A stretch of 64,000 bases of DNA, taken from assembly GCA_003281405.1 (NCBI GenBank), contig QCCD01000002.1, forward strand, positions 124,001 through 188,000, given 5' to 3'. The stretch's first letter is position 1; every line of letters starts with the position of its first letter. This document shows positions 45,731 through 57,992 of this stretch, piece after piece. The notes beneath the pieces are model-generated. The model did no database searches. It was not told the origin of the DNA and was given only the letters and a program-made list of their open reading frames with translations. The translations under genes and the position numbers were made by a program. This DNA comes from Prochlorococcus sp. AG-347-K16. Lineage in GTDB: Bacteria > Cyanobacteriota > Cyanobacteriia > PCC-6307 > Cyanobiaceae.

Positions 45731-47284
45731 TTAATTTTTTAAAATTAATTTCCAAGGTTTTAAAGTATCATTTTCATAAATCACTTCGAAAGAAAAATCG
45801 TTGTTATTTATCTTTTGAAGGTCAGTTGTCCATACTAATTCTGATTTTTTTAATTGATCAATACTTTCTAATCCTTCACCTAGTTTAGGAGTTAATAAAG
45901 CTATTCTTATGATTTTTGATTGGGATTGACTATTTTTAATACCTGATATATCAACTTTTATCGGTTGATTTTTTACTATATCAAGAGATGATACGTACTC
46001 CATTTTTTCTCTTAGTTCTCTAGATCTATCTGTGAATAATCCTGATTGCAAAAGAAATGATGTTAAAAAGTAAGGCCCAATTATTAAAATTATTAATAAT
46101 TCTTTGAATGAGTTTTTTTGTTTTAAAAAAGACCAAGATATTCCGAATAATAATAATCCAAGAATTAGAAATGTATTTTCTCTAGAGGTAAAGTTAATAG
46201 TATTTTTAAAGAAAAAATAATATATGAAAGTTAGAGAAAATATAAATAATGGAATTATTTTTGAAGTTACAAATAAAAAAATTTGGTTATATGTTTTGGA
46301 GTTGAACAAATATTTCACTCCTACATAAGCATTTAATGAAAAAATAGATGAGATTTGTAGAGGATAATAGGGCGTTTTCGTGGAGAAAATACTCAGAGTT
46401 ATTATCAATATTAAGGGAAAATAAGTAAGTATATATTTGTTATCTTTACTATGGGATATGTTTTGTATTGTGCCAATAATTGCGAAAAAACTCCATGGTA
46501 GAAATGTTGTAGGAATATTCCAAAGATAATAATAGAAAGGATTCGTAAAATTGTTTTTGCTAGATAGAACGTTAAATTTTTCGAATAAGTAAAAAATAAT
46601 ATTTTTCTCTAAATAAGGGTTGATTGAAAATGTCCAAAACAAATAAGGAATAAATCCAATTAATAGTCCAACCCAAAAAAATTTGCTAAATAAAAGATTC
46701 TTTTTTATAAAAAAATATGGTAGAAGTGATATTAATGGTACAAATACTAAAAAAGTTTTCATCATAAAAGCTAAACCAATCCAAATTCCAAAAAGAAGAA
46801 TATAGAATTTGTTATTTTTACTTTTTATTTTGACTGAAGAAAATATTCCAATAGTTACTAAACATGAATAAACAATATCTTGAGTGGCTAAGTGCGAGTA
46901 GTCAAACCATAGATATGTAGTAGAGAGTATTAGTGGAGATATAATTGCATATTTTTTACTAAATAATTCTTCATGTAATTTATAAGTTATGAATAGCATC
47001 AATATTGCAGCGATTGTTGTTGGTAGATATGCAGAAAAAATATTTCTTCCAAAGAATTCTTGTGACTTTGCTATCAAAAACTGTAATCCTATTGTTCTAT
47101 CTAATACATATCCATCCCACCAAAGAGGAATTGTCCAGTTGCCCTTGTCTAATATCCATCTAGCTTGAAGTGCATAAAATCCTTCATCAAAAGCAATAAA
47201 ACTTCTTTTGCCAAAATAAAATATGAGAGGAATAAAAATAATTAGCTTAAAAAGATATTTAAATTTTGAAATTTTATTAACCAT
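45731..47284 (-). CDS. PMT/ArnT-like membrane glycosyltransferase
   Basis: A 517-residue integral membrane GT-C enzyme with about 11-12 hydrophobic helices. FDEGFYALQARWILDKGNW near residue 32 has the conserved Asp-Glu of the PMT/ArnT first loop. The C-terminal 90 residues form a soluble domain. It would transfer a sugar from polyprenyl phosphate to lipid or protein. It begins 18 nt after the tRNA-Thr 3' end and precedes the GT2 gene; together they form a two-gene surface-glycan unit. Confidence 0.83.
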   Translation of the reverse strand: MVNKISKFKYLFKLIIFIPLIFYFGKRSFIAFDEGFYALQARWILDKGNWTIPLWWDGYVLDRTIGLQFLIAKSQEFFGRNIFSAYLPTTIAAILMLFITYKLHEELFSKKYAIISPLILSTTYLWFDYSHLATQDIVYSCLVTIGIFSSVKIKSKNNKFYILLFGIWIGLAFMMKTFLVFVPLISLLPYFFIKKNLLFSKFFWVGLLIGFIPYLFWTFSINPYLEKNIIFYLFEKFNVLSSKNNFTNPFYYYLWNIPTTFLPWSFFAIIGTIQNISHSKDNKYILTYFPLILIITLSIFSTKTPYYPLQISSIFSLNAYVGVKYLFNSKTYNQIFLFVTSKIIPLFIFSLTFIYYFFFKNTINFTSRENTFLILGLLLFGISWSFLKQKNSFKELLIILIIGPYFLTSFLLQSGLFTDRSRELREKMEYVSSLDIVKNQPIKVDISGIKNSQSQSKIIRIALLTPKLGEGLESIDQLKKSELVWTTDLQKINNNDFSFEVIYENDTLKPWKLILKN

Positions 47285-47302
47285 TTTAAATTGCTATGAA
47301 AG

Positions 47303-47374
47303 TGCCGATAATTGGAATTGAACCAATGACCTACTGTTTACGAGACAGTTGCTCTACCACTGAGCTACACCGGC
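47303..47374 (-). tRNA. tRNA-Thr (anticodon CGU)
   Basis: Complete 72-nt tRNA on the reverse strand. Acceptor GCCGGTG pairs with TATCGGC (two G-U pairs); anticodon stem ACTGT/ACAGT around CTCGTAA with CGT; T-arm ATTGG-TTCAATT-CCAAT; discriminator A. No encoded CCA. Reads the ACG threonine codon. Its 3' end faces the PMT-like gene. Confidence 0.96.
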
Positions 47375-47428
47375 CAAATTAAATATTGAATTTTTCATAT
47401 AGACTTAATTTTATAATTGAAAGAATTT

Positions 47429-47665
47429 ATGTCAAAAATAGATCCTGAATTGAAAAAGAAATTATTGAAAGAGTCCCAGACTCCTTTCAAGGGATTGAGA
47501 AGAATATTGTGGATAGCTTTTAGCGGTTCTGCATTTTTGGGACTTCTAATAATGCTTTCCAGAATTGCGAATGGAACTGAATTACAGCTAAATAACCTTC
47601 TCATACAGTTGGGTGCTTGTGTAATATTTCCTACTTTATTAATCTTTGACAGAAATAAAAAATAA
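47429..47665 (+). CDS. DUF3493 family membrane protein
   Basis: A 78-residue protein starting MSKIDPELKKKLLKES. An in-frame TTG at 47417 is possible. Two hydrophobic helices: about residues 27-44 (ILWIAFSGSAFLGLLIML) and about 54-70 (LIQLGACVIFPTLLIF). The TPFKGLRRILWIAFSGSA segment is typical of this cyanobacterial/plastid family. Related plant proteins act in photosystem II assembly, but the role here is not shown. Convergent with infB. Confidence 0.75.
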   Translation: MSKIDPELKKKLLKESQTPFKGLRRILWIAFSGSAFLGLLIMLSRIANGTELQLNNLLIQLGACVIFPTLLIFDRNKK

Positions 47666-47681
47666 TAAACTAGAGGTTTAA

Positions 47682-50600
47682 TTATTGTGATAAGGTCCTT
47701 TTTTTGGTGACAAACTTGAATGCTTCGATTACATCTCCTTCAATCCATGAAGAGAATTTATCGCAGCCAACTCCACATTCAAATCCTGTATTTACTTCTT
47801 TTACATCATCTTTAGCTCTTTTTAGAGAGTCTAAATTACCCTCAAATATTACTTTCTCTGATCTAATAACTCTCAGAGAACAATTCCTTTGTAATTTACC
47901 AGTTTGTATATAACAGCCCGCAATAGCTCCTTTACCAACTGAGAAAGTTGCTCTAACTTCAGCTTGCCCTAATGATTCTTCGACAAGATCGGGTTCAAGT
48001 AGGCCTTCCATGGCCAACTGAATATCTTCTAAGAGTTTGTAAATTACTTCATATTCTCTTATATCAACGTCATTAGCATCAGCTGCTCTCTTCGCGCCAG
48101 AAGCCAATGAAGTGTTAAATCCAATGATTACTGACCCAGATGCAGCAGCGAGGTCGATATCTGTCTCAGTTATTTCTCCGGGAGCAGAAAGTAGGACTCT
48201 GACTTGAACTTCATTTTTTGGTAATTGTTCTAGTGATCCTAATATCGCTTCAACACTACCTTGAACATCAGCCTTAAGAATTAAGTTTAACTCCTTAAGT
48301 TCTCCATCATTTGCTTTAGTTGATAAGGATGATAAGCTAACTCTTCTAGACGCCATTTGCTGAGCTAATTTTGTAGCTCTAGCATCTGTTGCCCTTTCTC
48401 CGACAATTGCTCGACCAGTTTTCTCATCAGGGTAGACTTCGAATTCATCCCCTGCTGTAGGTACTTCACTGAATCCTAGCGCTTCCACTGGGAATGATGG
48501 CCCTGCTTCTTTGATTCTATTACCATGTTCATCAACCATTGCTCTAATTTTTCCAAGGACTGAACCCGCAGCTAAAACATCTCCAGATTTCAAGGTTCCA
48601 TTTTGTACTAACAAAGTAGCCACAGGTCCTTTTGCTTTGTCTAGGTGGGCTTCTATAACAGTACCTTTTGCAAATCTTTCAGGGTTAGCTTGTAGATCTT
48701 CTACCTCTGAAACTAATAAGATCATTTCGAGCAATTTATCAATGTTTTGTTTTTTGATAGCACTTACTGGAACCATCACTGTATCGCCTCCCCAATCTTC
48801 AGCAATTAAATCTTTTTCTGATAGTTCCTGCTTTACTCTGTCTGGAGAAGCCCCTTCTTTGTCAATTTTATTTATTGCAACAACTATTGGTACTTTTGCA
48901 GCTCTTGCATGACTGATAGCTTCAAGCGTTTGAGGTCTGCAACCGTCATCTGCAGCAACTACAAGAACAGCTACATCTGTAACCTTTGTACCCCTTGCTC
49001 TCATTGCAGTAAAGGCTTCATGACCAGGGGTATCAAGAAAAGTTAATTTTTTCTTTTGAGATTCATGTTCAAATTCAACTTGATAAGCTCCTATGTGTTG
49101 AGTGATTCCCCCTGCTTCCCCCGAAGCTACTCTTGATTCTCTGATGGAATCTAAAAGACTTGTTTTGCCATGATCTACATGACCCATCACTGTAATAACA
49201 GGTGGTCTTCTTATTAGATTATCAATATCATCAGATTCAATCATATCAACTGTTTTCTCAGCAGCTTCTTGGATATCATCTTGTAAAACAGGCACCCCAA
49301 ATTCTTCTGCTACTGTTTCGATAGTTGCTAAGTCAAGTGATTGAGTAACTGTTGCCGTTATGCCTTTGAAGAAAAGAGATTTTATTATTTCAGAACTTTC
49401 AAGGCTTAATTTATCAGCTAATTCTTGAACAGTTAAATTATCTTCGGGAACTATTATCATTTCAGGTCTTACTTGTTTGGCCTCTTTGGCAGCCTTTAAT
49501 TCCATTGCTCTCCTTTTCTGCCTTTGTCTTGTGGTCTCTTTTTTCTTCTTCTTAAATTGTTTGATAGATTTTTGAGATTTAGTTTCTTCAGACTTTTCTT
49601 TCTTTGGACGCGCCAGACTTGCTGATAAAATTGAAATTTTCTCGCCTGAATATCCACTAGTTTCAGATGTTAATGAATCATCATTTTCACCAATAATATG
49701 AACCTTCTGCCTTTGTTTTTGAGGATTTTTACTTCTTAATGCTTCAAGTTTTGCGCTATCATCCCAGTCTGTCCTTCCAGGTTTCTTCGAACTATTTGAA
49801 AATGCTCTATGAGGAGGTTTTTTGGAACTTGGAGTAGCATTTGGACGATTACTAGGCGCTTTCGCCTTTTGATTAGGTGCATTTATATTTTGTTTTGCAT
49901 TATTCTTTTTATCTAAGTTGTCGTTCTCAGATTTATTATTTTTTTGAAGTTGTAAAAGTTCGTTAGGTGATACTGGCTTCCTTATCCCAGAGGAATTTTG
50001 GCCATTGAATTTAGAACCAGGCCTATTATTGGGCATGCCAGGTCTATTGGGAGAACCAGGTCTATTGGGATTGCCTTGCCTATTAAATGAGCCAGGTCTG
50101 CCTTGATCTGAAGGTTTGTTTCTTAAACCAGGCCTATTGGGCATACCAGGTCTGTTGGGAGAACCAGGTCTATTGGGAGAACCAGGTCTGTTTGAGGCAG
50201 TTTGTTTAAAAGCAATGTTTTGCTTATTAGTATTTATTTTTGTATCTTCTCTTCTTATTGGAGCTCCTACGAGCTCAGGGGTTTTCAATCTATTATTATA
50301 ATTTTTTGTTTTAGGTTTGTTCGCATTTTGATCAGGTTTGTTTGTTAGTCTTCTTTTATCCCCTGCATTTGAGATGTTCTGGGAAGATTCATTAGATTTA
50401 ACATTATTATTTATATTTTTAGGCTTTGCAATTAATTGAATAGGTGGTTTTGCCGGGCTTTTGATAGGTGGGGTTGTGTTATTTTCGAAAGTTTTTTTAT
50501 CTTGGTTTAACTTCTGTGAAGTTTTACTATTTATATTTGTATTTGTAGGATTTGCTCGAGATTTTGAACTGTTAATAATATTAGGTTTATTGGGATTTTG

Positions 50601-50963
50601 AAGTTGATTTGAAATGATTTTTACACTCTCAGGCTTGTTAAGTGGTTTTATCAATAAGGGTTTTATTTTTGAATTATCTTTGGGAGGTTTCCCTTCTTTA
50701 GATGAAATAAAAGGAGATTTATCTTCTTTGTTTTGTTTGAAATTATCTTTTTTAATTGAAGGTTTATTAATGGAAAGTATTTTTTTATCTGAATTCTTTT
50801 TATTAATAAGATTTTTAATTTTTTTTGCCTCTTCTGCACTAATAGAACTGCTATGGCTTTTTACTGAAATTGAAAGTTTTTGCGCGGCATCCAATACATC
50901 TTTATTTTCCAGATTTAAGTCCCTGGAAAGTTCATAAATTCTGATTTTATCGCTGATAGTCAT
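47682..50963 (-). CDS. infB: Translation initiation factor IF-2
   Basis: Initiator-tRNA binding GTPase, 1093 aa, long because of a roughly 500-residue N-terminal low-complexity region rich in Asn, Lys, Ser and Pro. Residues 258-317 carry tandem [12 protein letters not shown] repeats. The GTPase domain has [27 protein letters not shown] and NKIDKEG. Domain IV includes [16 protein letters not shown]. Last gene of rimP-nusA-ylxR-infB. Confidence 0.97.
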   Translation of the reverse strand: MTISDKIRIYELSRDLNLENKDVLDAAQKLSISVKSHSSSISAEEAKKIKNLINKKNSDKKILSINKPSIKKDNFKQNKEDKSPFISSKEGKPPKDNSKIKPLLIKPLNKPESVKIISNQLQNPNKPNIINSSKSRANPTNTNINSKTSQKLNQDKKTFENNTTPPIKSPAKPPIQLIAKPKNINNNVKSNESSQNISNAGDKRRLTNKPDQNANKPKTKNYNNRLKTPELVGAPIRREDTKINTNKQNIAFKQTASNRPGSPNRPGSPNRPGMPNRPGLRNKPSDQGRPGSFNRQGNPNRPGSPNRPGMPNNRPGSKFNGQNSSGIRKPVSPNELLQLQKNNKSENDNLDKKNNAKQNINAPNQKAKAPSNRPNATPSSKKPPHRAFSNSSKKPGRTDWDDSAKLEALRSKNPQKQRQKVHIIGENDDSLTSETSGYSGEKISILSASLARPKKEKSEETKSQKSIKQFKKKKKETTRQRQKRRAMELKAAKEAKQVRPEMIIVPEDNLTVQELADKLSLESSEIIKSLFFKGITATVTQSLDLATIETVAEEFGVPVLQDDIQEAAEKTVDMIESDDIDNLIRRPPVITVMGHVDHGKTSLLDSIRESRVASGEAGGITQHIGAYQVEFEHESQKKKLTFLDTPGHEAFTAMRARGTKVTDVAVLVVAADDGCRPQTLEAISHARAAKVPIVVAINKIDKEGASPDRVKQELSEKDLIAEDWGGDTVMVPVSAIKKQNIDKLLEMILLVSEVEDLQANPERFAKGTVIEAHLDKAKGPVATLLVQNGTLKSGDVLAAGSVLGKIRAMVDEHGNRIKEAGPSFPVEALGFSEVPTAGDEFEVYPDEKTGRAIVGERATDARATKLAQQMASRRVSLSSLSTKANDGELKELNLILKADVQGSVEAILGSLEQLPKNEVQVRVLLSAPGEITETDIDLAAASGSVIIGFNTSLASGAKRAADANDVDIREYEVIYKLLEDIQLAMEGLLEPDLVEESLGQAEVRATFSVGKGAIAGCYIQTGKLQRNCSLRVIRSEKVIFEGNLDSLKRAKDDVKEVNTGFECGVGCDKFSSWIEGDVIEAFKFVTKKRTLSQ

Positions 50964-51019
50964 TTAATCTGATTTGTACTCTTTTGAAATTGAAGAGGAT
51001 TTAATTTAATTATATTCCC

Positions 51020-51292
51020 TTAATGGGGATAGTTATTGTAGCTTGTAATTTCTTTTTCAAAAATTTCAACAAATTCAGGTTCCAAAAATGTTTTTAGAGC
51101 TTTTTGAAGCTTTTTTTTGATCTTGGGATCTGAGTAACATTTTTTTTCTTTGCAGATGTAGGCTGAGCGGCCAATACCTTTTTGAAACAAAATACCTTGC
51201 TTATGATCTTTAGTAATCTTTAAAAGATGATTCCTGTCAAATGTTTTTCTACATGAAATGCAAATACGCATAACAGTGGTTTTTCGTGTCAC
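51020..51292 (-). CDS. ylxR: YlxR family RNA-binding protein
   Basis: DUF448/YlxR protein (90 aa) with CISCRKTFDRNHLLKI and GRSAYICKEKKC, the family motifs. Some members act as regulators or RNA-binding partners of NusA/RNase P. The start overlaps the nusA stop by 4 nt. A start at 51271 (MRICISC) is an alternative. Confidence 0.88.
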   Translation of the reverse strand: MTRKTTVMRICISCRKTFDRNHLLKITKDHKQGILFQKGIGRSAYICKEKKCYSDPKIKKKLQKALKTFLEPEFVEIFEKEITSYNNYPH

Positions 51293-52692
51293 CGTTTTCT
51301 CTCCTCTTTGGCGGATATTTGACCATCTTGAACTGTCTCTAACTGATCACTATCTGATAGGGGCTCTTCTTCATATGATTCTTGTCCATATTCTTCATCA
51401 TCTTCAGGAAGAGGATAAAGCTCTCTTAATCTTGCATCTTCCGCAGCACGCTCAGCTTGTTCTGCTTCTAATCTAAGCTCAGCTTCGCGCTGGAGATTCT
51501 CTTCATTTTCCCTTTGGATAATTAATTCAGAGACTGCAGCATCTTCTGTTTCCTGATCGTATTCATGTGAGTTTTTAACGTCAATCTTCCAACCAGTTAA
51601 TCTTGCTGCAAGTCTTACATTTTGTCCTTCTCTACCAATTGCGAGACTTAATTGATCAGGAGGAACTAGTACGTGCGCATGTTGACCTTCTGGGTCAACA
51701 AGTCTCACAAGATCGACTTTAGCCGGACTTAGGGAGTTCAAAATATACTGTATTGGGTCAGATGACCATTTAATAACATCAATTTTTTCTCCTCTTAATT
51801 CATTAACTACTTGTTGGATCCTTGCGCCTCTCGCTCCAATACAAGCACCTACAGGGTCGACCTCATTTTCGATGCTATCAACAGCTACTTTTGTTCTTGG
51901 CCCAACAGCTCTTGAAGGAGGATTCGCTTCTCTTGAAACAGCAACTATTTTTACTGTACCTTCTTGAATTTCTGGAACTTCATTTTCAAATAAATAAACT
52001 ACTAAACCAGCATTGGCTCTACTCACAAAAAGTTGTGGACCTTTCCTAGCTATTTCGCTAACTTCTTTCAAAAATACTTTGAAAGTTGCATTTGCTCTAT
52101 AGTTATCATTTGGTAATTGATCTCTCTTGGGAAGTTCTGCTTCAACCTCGGGTCTACCGATTCCCGAACTAACTCCCATAATTACTGATTGTCTTTCAAA
52201 TCTGATAACTCGTGCAGTTAAAACAGGATCCTCCAAATCTGCAAATTCTTCTTGGATCATTTTTCGTTGTTGATCCCTTAATTTTTGTGCTAAAACTTGC
52301 TTTGTTGTTGAAGCAGCCATTCGCCCAAAATCCTCTTTTTCAGGAGTAACATCTAATACAACTGTGTCACCTATTTGAGCATCATCAGCAACTTGTTTAA
52401 CTTCTATTAGAGATATTTGGTGATCCTCGCTCTCAACTTCTTCAACAATTATTTTACTAGATAATATCCTGTAACCCTCTTCATCTAAATCTAGTCCAAC
52501 ATCAAAATTACTAAAGTATTCTTCATCAAATGGATCTTCGTTAACTCCAATATAAAAAGTTCTTCTATATTTTTCGTATCCCTTTAACAAAGCTTCGCGC
52601 AAGGCTGCTTCAACGATATTAGGAGGTAATTTTTTTTCCTCACTAATGTCTTCAATAAGATTGTTTAAACCTGGGAGAATAACTAATGCCAT
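51289..52692 (-). CDS. nusA: Transcription termination/antitermination factor NusA
   Basis: RNA polymerase-associated factor, 467 aa. N-terminal polymerase-binding domain, S1 ([19 protein letters not shown]), and KH domains ([52 protein letters not shown]). The C-terminal 90 residues are acidic coiled/low-complexity, without the E. coli acidic repeats. Co-transcribed with rimP, ylxR and infB. Confidence 0.96.
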   Translation of the reverse strand: MALVILPGLNNLIEDISEEKKLPPNIVEAALREALLKGYEKYRRTFYIGVNEDPFDEEYFSNFDVGLDLDEEGYRILSSKIIVEEVESEDHQISLIEVKQVADDAQIGDTVVLDVTPEKEDFGRMAASTTKQVLAQKLRDQQRKMIQEEFADLEDPVLTARVIRFERQSVIMGVSSGIGRPEVEAELPKRDQLPNDNYRANATFKVFLKEVSEIARKGPQLFVSRANAGLVVYLFENEVPEIQEGTVKIVAVSREANPPSRAVGPRTKVAVDSIENEVDPVGACIGARGARIQQVVNELRGEKIDVIKWSSDPIQYILNSLSPAKVDLVRLVDPEGQHAHVLVPPDQLSLAIGREGQNVRLAARLTGWKIDVKNSHEYDQETEDAAVSELIIQRENEENLQREAELRLEAEQAERAAEDARLRELYPLPEDDEEYGQESYEEEPLSDSDQLETVQDGQISAKEERKR

Positions 52693-52728
52693 CTATGATG
52701 GGAAAATTGAATAATGGACGAATAATAA

Positions 52729-53196
52729 TTAATCTTTTAAGGTACAAAGACTAATTTTTAATACTTCATCAAAAGGGATTTTCTTTATCCTACCTTTAAT
52801 GTTAATGGCTAAAAAATCTTTAGACTTTTCATAAAGTAAACCATTCAGGAATTTTATTTTTGAATTCTTTTGGTTTAACTCAACATTAACTGGAAAACCC
52901 TTAAAAGTTTTGAAGTCTCTTTCTGAGGTTAATTCATCACTGACCCCTTGACTACTAATTTCTAACACATATGAACAATTTAAAAGATTTGATTTTTCTA
53001 TTTCCTCAGATGCTGGGGTATTAAAAAGTGCGCAATCATCTAAGGAGATGTCATCTCCATTTGTTTTTTTTATGATTATTTCAATAATAATTGGATTTTG
53101 ATTAGTTTGTATATTTAAATCGTAAATTTCTAAATCGCTTTCATTAGCAACATTTTCTAACAGCGTTTTAAGTTTGCTTTTGTTTTCTTTATTCAA
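52729..53196 (-). CDS. rimP: Ribosome maturation factor RimP
   Basis: Assists 30S assembly; 155 aa. [52 protein letters not shown] contains the family pattern (SPGxxRxL region replaced here by SSQGVSDEL). First gene of the nusA operon, 36 nt before nusA. Confidence 0.88.
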   Translation of the reverse strand: MNKENKSKLKTLLENVANESDLEIYDLNIQTNQNPIIIEIIIKKTNGDDISLDDCALFNTPASEEIEKSNLLNCSYVLEISSQGVSDELTSERDFKTFKGFPVNVELNQKNSKIKFLNGLLYEKSKDFLAINIKGRIKKIPFDEVLKISLCTLKD

Positions 53197-53303
53197 ATTT
53201 ATATATAAATTTATTTAAAATTATTCTCACATATAAAGAGATTTTTTCTACAGAAAATTTGAAAATTTCTATTTTATGGATGTAAACAAAAAAACAACAA
53301 TAA

Positions 53304-54485
<1,182 letters not shown>

Positions 54486-54532
54486 ATCACCCATTGAAAT
54501 TTAATAATCTATAACGATTAGAAAAAAAGATT

Positions 54533-55246
54533 TTGGATTCACAAACTCAAATGAAACAAGTTGTTGCTGATGCAGCAATAAGGGAAGTAAAAAGTGACAT
54601 GATTCTTGGATTAGGTTCTGGATCTACAGCCGCGTTAATGATAAAAAGCCTTGCGGATAAAATGCGTTCTGGGAAACTCCAAAATATAAGAGGTGTTGCA
54701 ACTTCTTTTCAATCGGAAGTTTTAGCGCTTGAACTGAATATCCCGCTTATCGATTTAGCTTCTGTATCTCAAATTGATTTAGCTATTGATGGAGCAGATG
54801 AAGTTGATCCAGGATTTCAATTAATTAAAGGAGGAGGAGCATGCCATGTGAGAGAAAAGTTAGTAGCATCTAAAGCTGATCAATTGCTGATTGTTGTTGA
54901 TGAAACTAAACTCGTACAGAATTTAAATCTATCTTTTCCTTTACCTGTAGAAGTTCTTCCAAATGCTTGGAAGCAAGTTCAGGAAGTTATCTCAGAGATG
55001 AAAGGTAGTTCAACTTTAAGAATGGCTACTAAAAAAGCTGGCCCAGTTGTTACTGATCAAGGCAACCTCATCCTAGATGTATTATTTGATGATGGCATTA
55101 ATAATCCAAAAGACATTGAAATGAAGATTAATAATATTCCAGGAGTATTAGAAAATGGACTATTCGTTGATCTTACTGACAAAGTATTAGTTGGTAAAAT
55201 TGAAAACAACACTCCAGTGGTTTACTCACCCTCAAGAGCTAGCTAA
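54533..55246 (+). CDS. rpiA: Ribose-5-phosphate isomerase A
   Basis: Calvin and pentose-phosphate cycle enzyme, 237 aa. [35 protein letters not shown] and PVEVLPNAW are conserved motifs. TTG start at 54533; ATG at 54551 is possible. 3' end overlaps the convergent hisD by 4 nt. Confidence 0.95.
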   Translation: MDSQTQMKQVVADAAIREVKSDMILGLGSGSTAALMIKSLADKMRSGKLQNIRGVATSFQSEVLALELNIPLIDLASVSQIDLAIDGADEVDPGFQLIKGGGACHVREKLVASKADQLLIVVDETKLVQNLNLSFPLPVEVLPNAWKQVQEVISEMKGSSTLRMATKKAGPVVTDQGNLILDVLFDDGINNPKDIEMKINNIPGVLENGLFVDLTDKVLVGKIENNTPVVYSPSRAS

Positions 55247-56529
55247 TCTTCAAATCTTATTTGCACTGAGTTAGCGTGGCTATGTAAGCCCTCACTTTTA
55301 GCAAGATTAATAATATCAAGGCTATTAACTTTTAAACTTTTTTCATTAAATTCTATTATTGAAGTATTTTTCATAAAAGTTTCAACTCCCAAAGAACCGC
55401 TAAATCTAGAATTTCCTGATGTGGGTAAAGTATGATTTGGTCCAGCAAGATAATCTCCAACAGCTTCTGGAGTCCATTTTCCCAAAAATACCGCTCCGGC
55501 ATTCTCTATACCTGCAAGAATTTGTTTTGGATCTGTAGTAAGAATTTCTAGATGTTCAGGGGCAAAGTTATTGCTTAGTTCAACACATTGTTCAGAATTC
55601 TCGCAAATCATAATTGAACCCCAATCTTTTATTGATTGCATGCAAATTTCTTTTCTTGGATGATCATCTATTTTTTTATAAAGTTCTTCTAAAACTTCTT
55701 TTGCCTGGTTTTTTGATGTAGTTAGTAGTATTGACGAAGCCAAAGGATCATGTTCTGCTTGCGCTAGTAGATCAGATGCTATATGAGTGCTTTGAGCTGT
55801 TTCATCTGCAATGATTAATATTTCACTTGGACCAGCTAATGAATCAATTCCTGTAGAACCATAAATGAGTTTTTTTGCAGTCGTAACATATATATTCCCT
55901 GGACCTGATATAACATCAACTTTATTGATTTGATTTGTGCCAAATGCTAATGCACCAATCGCTTGAGCTCCTCCAATTCTAAATACTTTATTGATACCTG
56001 ATAAGTAGGCTGCAGCTAAAACAGTTTTGTTTATTTCCCCTTCTTTATTTCCAGGAGATACCATTATAATTTCTTCTACTCCTGCTACTTTTGCTGGAAT
56101 TGCATTCATTAATACAGTACTTGGATAAGCAGCTCTTCCTCCGGGAATATAAATACCTGCATTTTTAACTGGTTTCCATCTTCTTTGGACGATATCACCA
56201 TATTCACCTTTTATAGTGAAGGATTGAGGAATTTCTTTTTCATGGAATTTTTGAATTCTTTTGTGAGCTTCCTCAAGTGAGCATTTCAAATTGTTATCAA
56301 TTTCATCCCATGCATTCTTTATTTGATCCGCATTCACTTGCATAGGCTTAGGATCGAAACCATCAAATTTTTTGGTATATTTTTCTACTGCTTTATCTCC
56401 AGAAAATTTTACCTCTTGAAGAATTTCTTCAACAATTGTATTTACCTTATTATTATTTTCTGAATTAGTTCGGGTAGAAATCCTTTTTAATTCTTCAATA
56501 GCTTCTTTTTTATTATTTATTATCTTCAT
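55243..56529 (-). CDS. hisD: Histidinol dehydrogenase
   Basis: Last two oxidations of histidine synthesis; 428 aa. [44 protein letters not shown] with zinc-binding His, and APEHLEI are family motifs. Monocistronic here; convergent with rpiA. Confidence 0.97.
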   Translation of the reverse strand: MKIINNKKEAIEELKRISTRTNSENNNKVNTIVEEILQEVKFSGDKAVEKYTKKFDGFDPKPMQVNADQIKNAWDEIDNNLKCSLEEAHKRIQKFHEKEIPQSFTIKGEYGDIVQRRWKPVKNAGIYIPGGRAAYPSTVLMNAIPAKVAGVEEIIMVSPGNKEGEINKTVLAAAYLSGINKVFRIGGAQAIGALAFGTNQINKVDVISGPGNIYVTTAKKLIYGSTGIDSLAGPSEILIIADETAQSTHIASDLLAQAEHDPLASSILLTTSKNQAKEVLEELYKKIDDHPRKEICMQSIKDWGSIMICENSEQCVELSNNFAPEHLEILTTDPKQILAGIENAGAVFLGKWTPEAVGDYLAGPNHTLPTSGNSRFSGSLGVETFMKNTSIIEFNEKSLKVNSLDIINLAKSEGLHSHANSVQIRFED

Positions 56530-56650
56530 ATGCTTAATTTTTTCAAATTGAAAGGATCAAAACCTGATTTAATAATTTTCTAAATTATATATGATTGATT
56601 AGTAGTCGATTTATTTGTTATGATATAAGTCTTCTATTTATGTACACTCT

Positions 56651-56944
56651 GTGGCCAATAACAAATCAGCAAAAAAGAGAATACAAATTGCAGAAAGAAA
56701 TCGTTTAATTAATAAGTCATACAAATCTACAGTAAGAACTTTGACTAAAAAAACTTTAGAAAATTGTGAAAAATTTAAAAAAGAACCAAACGAGGAAAAT
56801 AAAAATTTAGTCACTACAAGCCTTAATAAAGCCTTTAGTTTAATTGATAAAGCAGTTAAAAAAAATGTTCTTCACAGGAATAATGCAGCTAATAGAAAAT
56901 CAAAAATTAACAATTTTGTAAAAACTACCCTAACAACAAAGTAG
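56651..56944 (+). CDS. rpsT: 30S ribosomal protein S20
   Basis: S20 (97 aa), very basic helical protein. KSAKKRIQIAERNRLINKSYKS and LHRNNAANRKSKINNFVK are characteristic. GTG start at 56651. tatD follows 17 nt later. Confidence 0.96.
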   Translation: MANNKSAKKRIQIAERNRLINKSYKSTVRTLTKKTLENCEKFKKEPNEENKNLVTTSLNKAFSLIDKAVKKNVLHRNNAANRKSKINNFVKTTLTTK

Positions 56945-56961
56945 AAAGGCATGTTAGGAAT

Positions 56962-57756
56962 ATGAGCAAAATAGAACTCATAGACTCGCACTGTCATTTA
57001 ATATTTGAAAATTTTGAAAGAGATCTTGAAGATGTTGTTTTAAGGTTGCGTTCAAAAGGCATAAAAAAATTAGTTCATGCTTGTTGTGAATTAACAGAAA
57101 TTCCTAAGTTGAAAAAAATATCTCATGAATTTAATGAAATTTACTATTCAGTTGGATTGCATCCACTAGAAGCAAAAAAATGGGAACAAAGTTCAACATC
57201 TCTTTTAAGAAAATCAGCTCAAGAAGATAGAAGAGTTGTAGCTATTGGGGAATTAGGTTTGGATTTTTTTAAAAATGAAAATAAAACTCAGCAAATTGAA
57301 GCACTTATTCCTCAAATGGAGTTAGCTTATGAACTTAAATTGCCTGTAATTATCCATTGCAGAGATGCTGCAAATGAAATGATAGACATATGTAGTGATC
57401 TCACTAGTAAAGGGAAATGTCCCGATGGTGTACTTCATTGTTGGACAGGAACCCCAAATGAAATGAAGCAATTCTTAGATCTTGGTTTTTACATCAGTTT
57501 TAGTGGAATAGTGACTTTCCCAAAAGCACATGAAATTCATGAGTGTGCCAAAATAGTACCAAATGATAAATACTTAATCGAAACTGATTCACCATTCTTG
57601 GCTCCTGTCCCTCATAGAGGTAAAAGAAATGAACCTGCATTTGTTGAAAATGTTGCAAAATATATGGCAGATTTAAGATCTACTGAATTAAACACAATTG
57701 CTAAAGAGTCATCTAAGAATGCTGAAGATTTGTTTAAATTTGACTTGTTAAGTTGA
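56962..57756 (+). CDS. tatD: TatD family metal-dependent hydrolase
   Basis: TatD DNase-like TIM-barrel hydrolase, 264 aa. IDSHCHL, GELGLDFF, PVIIHCRDA, HCWTG and ETDSPFLAP carry the metal-binding His, Glu and Asp residues. Probable 3'-5' exonuclease in DNA repair or turnover. Confidence 0.94.
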   Translation: MSKIELIDSHCHLIFENFERDLEDVVLRLRSKGIKKLVHACCELTEIPKLKKISHEFNEIYYSVGLHPLEAKKWEQSSTSLLRKSAQEDRRVVAIGELGLDFFKNENKTQQIEALIPQMELAYELKLPVIIHCRDAANEMIDICSDLTSKGKCPDGVLHCWTGTPNEMKQFLDLGFYISFSGIVTFPKAHEIHECAKIVPNDKYLIETDSPFLAPVPHRGKRNEPAFVENVAKYMADLRSTELNTIAKESSKNAEDLFKFDLLS

Positions 57757-57992
57757 CGGAGCAGCTGTTATTATAAGGAATTACTGGAAATTTTTCTTAA
57801 TTTTTTAGCTTTTAACTTCTACAGTTAATGATTTGTCAGCATTAAACAAAATTTAATTCGTATAAATTAAATTGATTTTTTGTTGAAATCGAGATTTAAT
57901 GGTTATCTCATTTAAGTGAAAAGTTAAATTCTTAAAATATTGAGTAGATTATTAGTAAATGGTAAATCTCACAAAATCGCAGGTTTTCTTGG
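57757..57992. promoter_or_regulatory. Region upstream of rpoB
   Basis: 236 nt, AT-rich. A short inverted repeat GAGAT/ATCTC brackets 57892-57910. The rpoBC1C2 promoter should be here but no convincing -10/-35 pair stood out. Confidence 0.35.
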
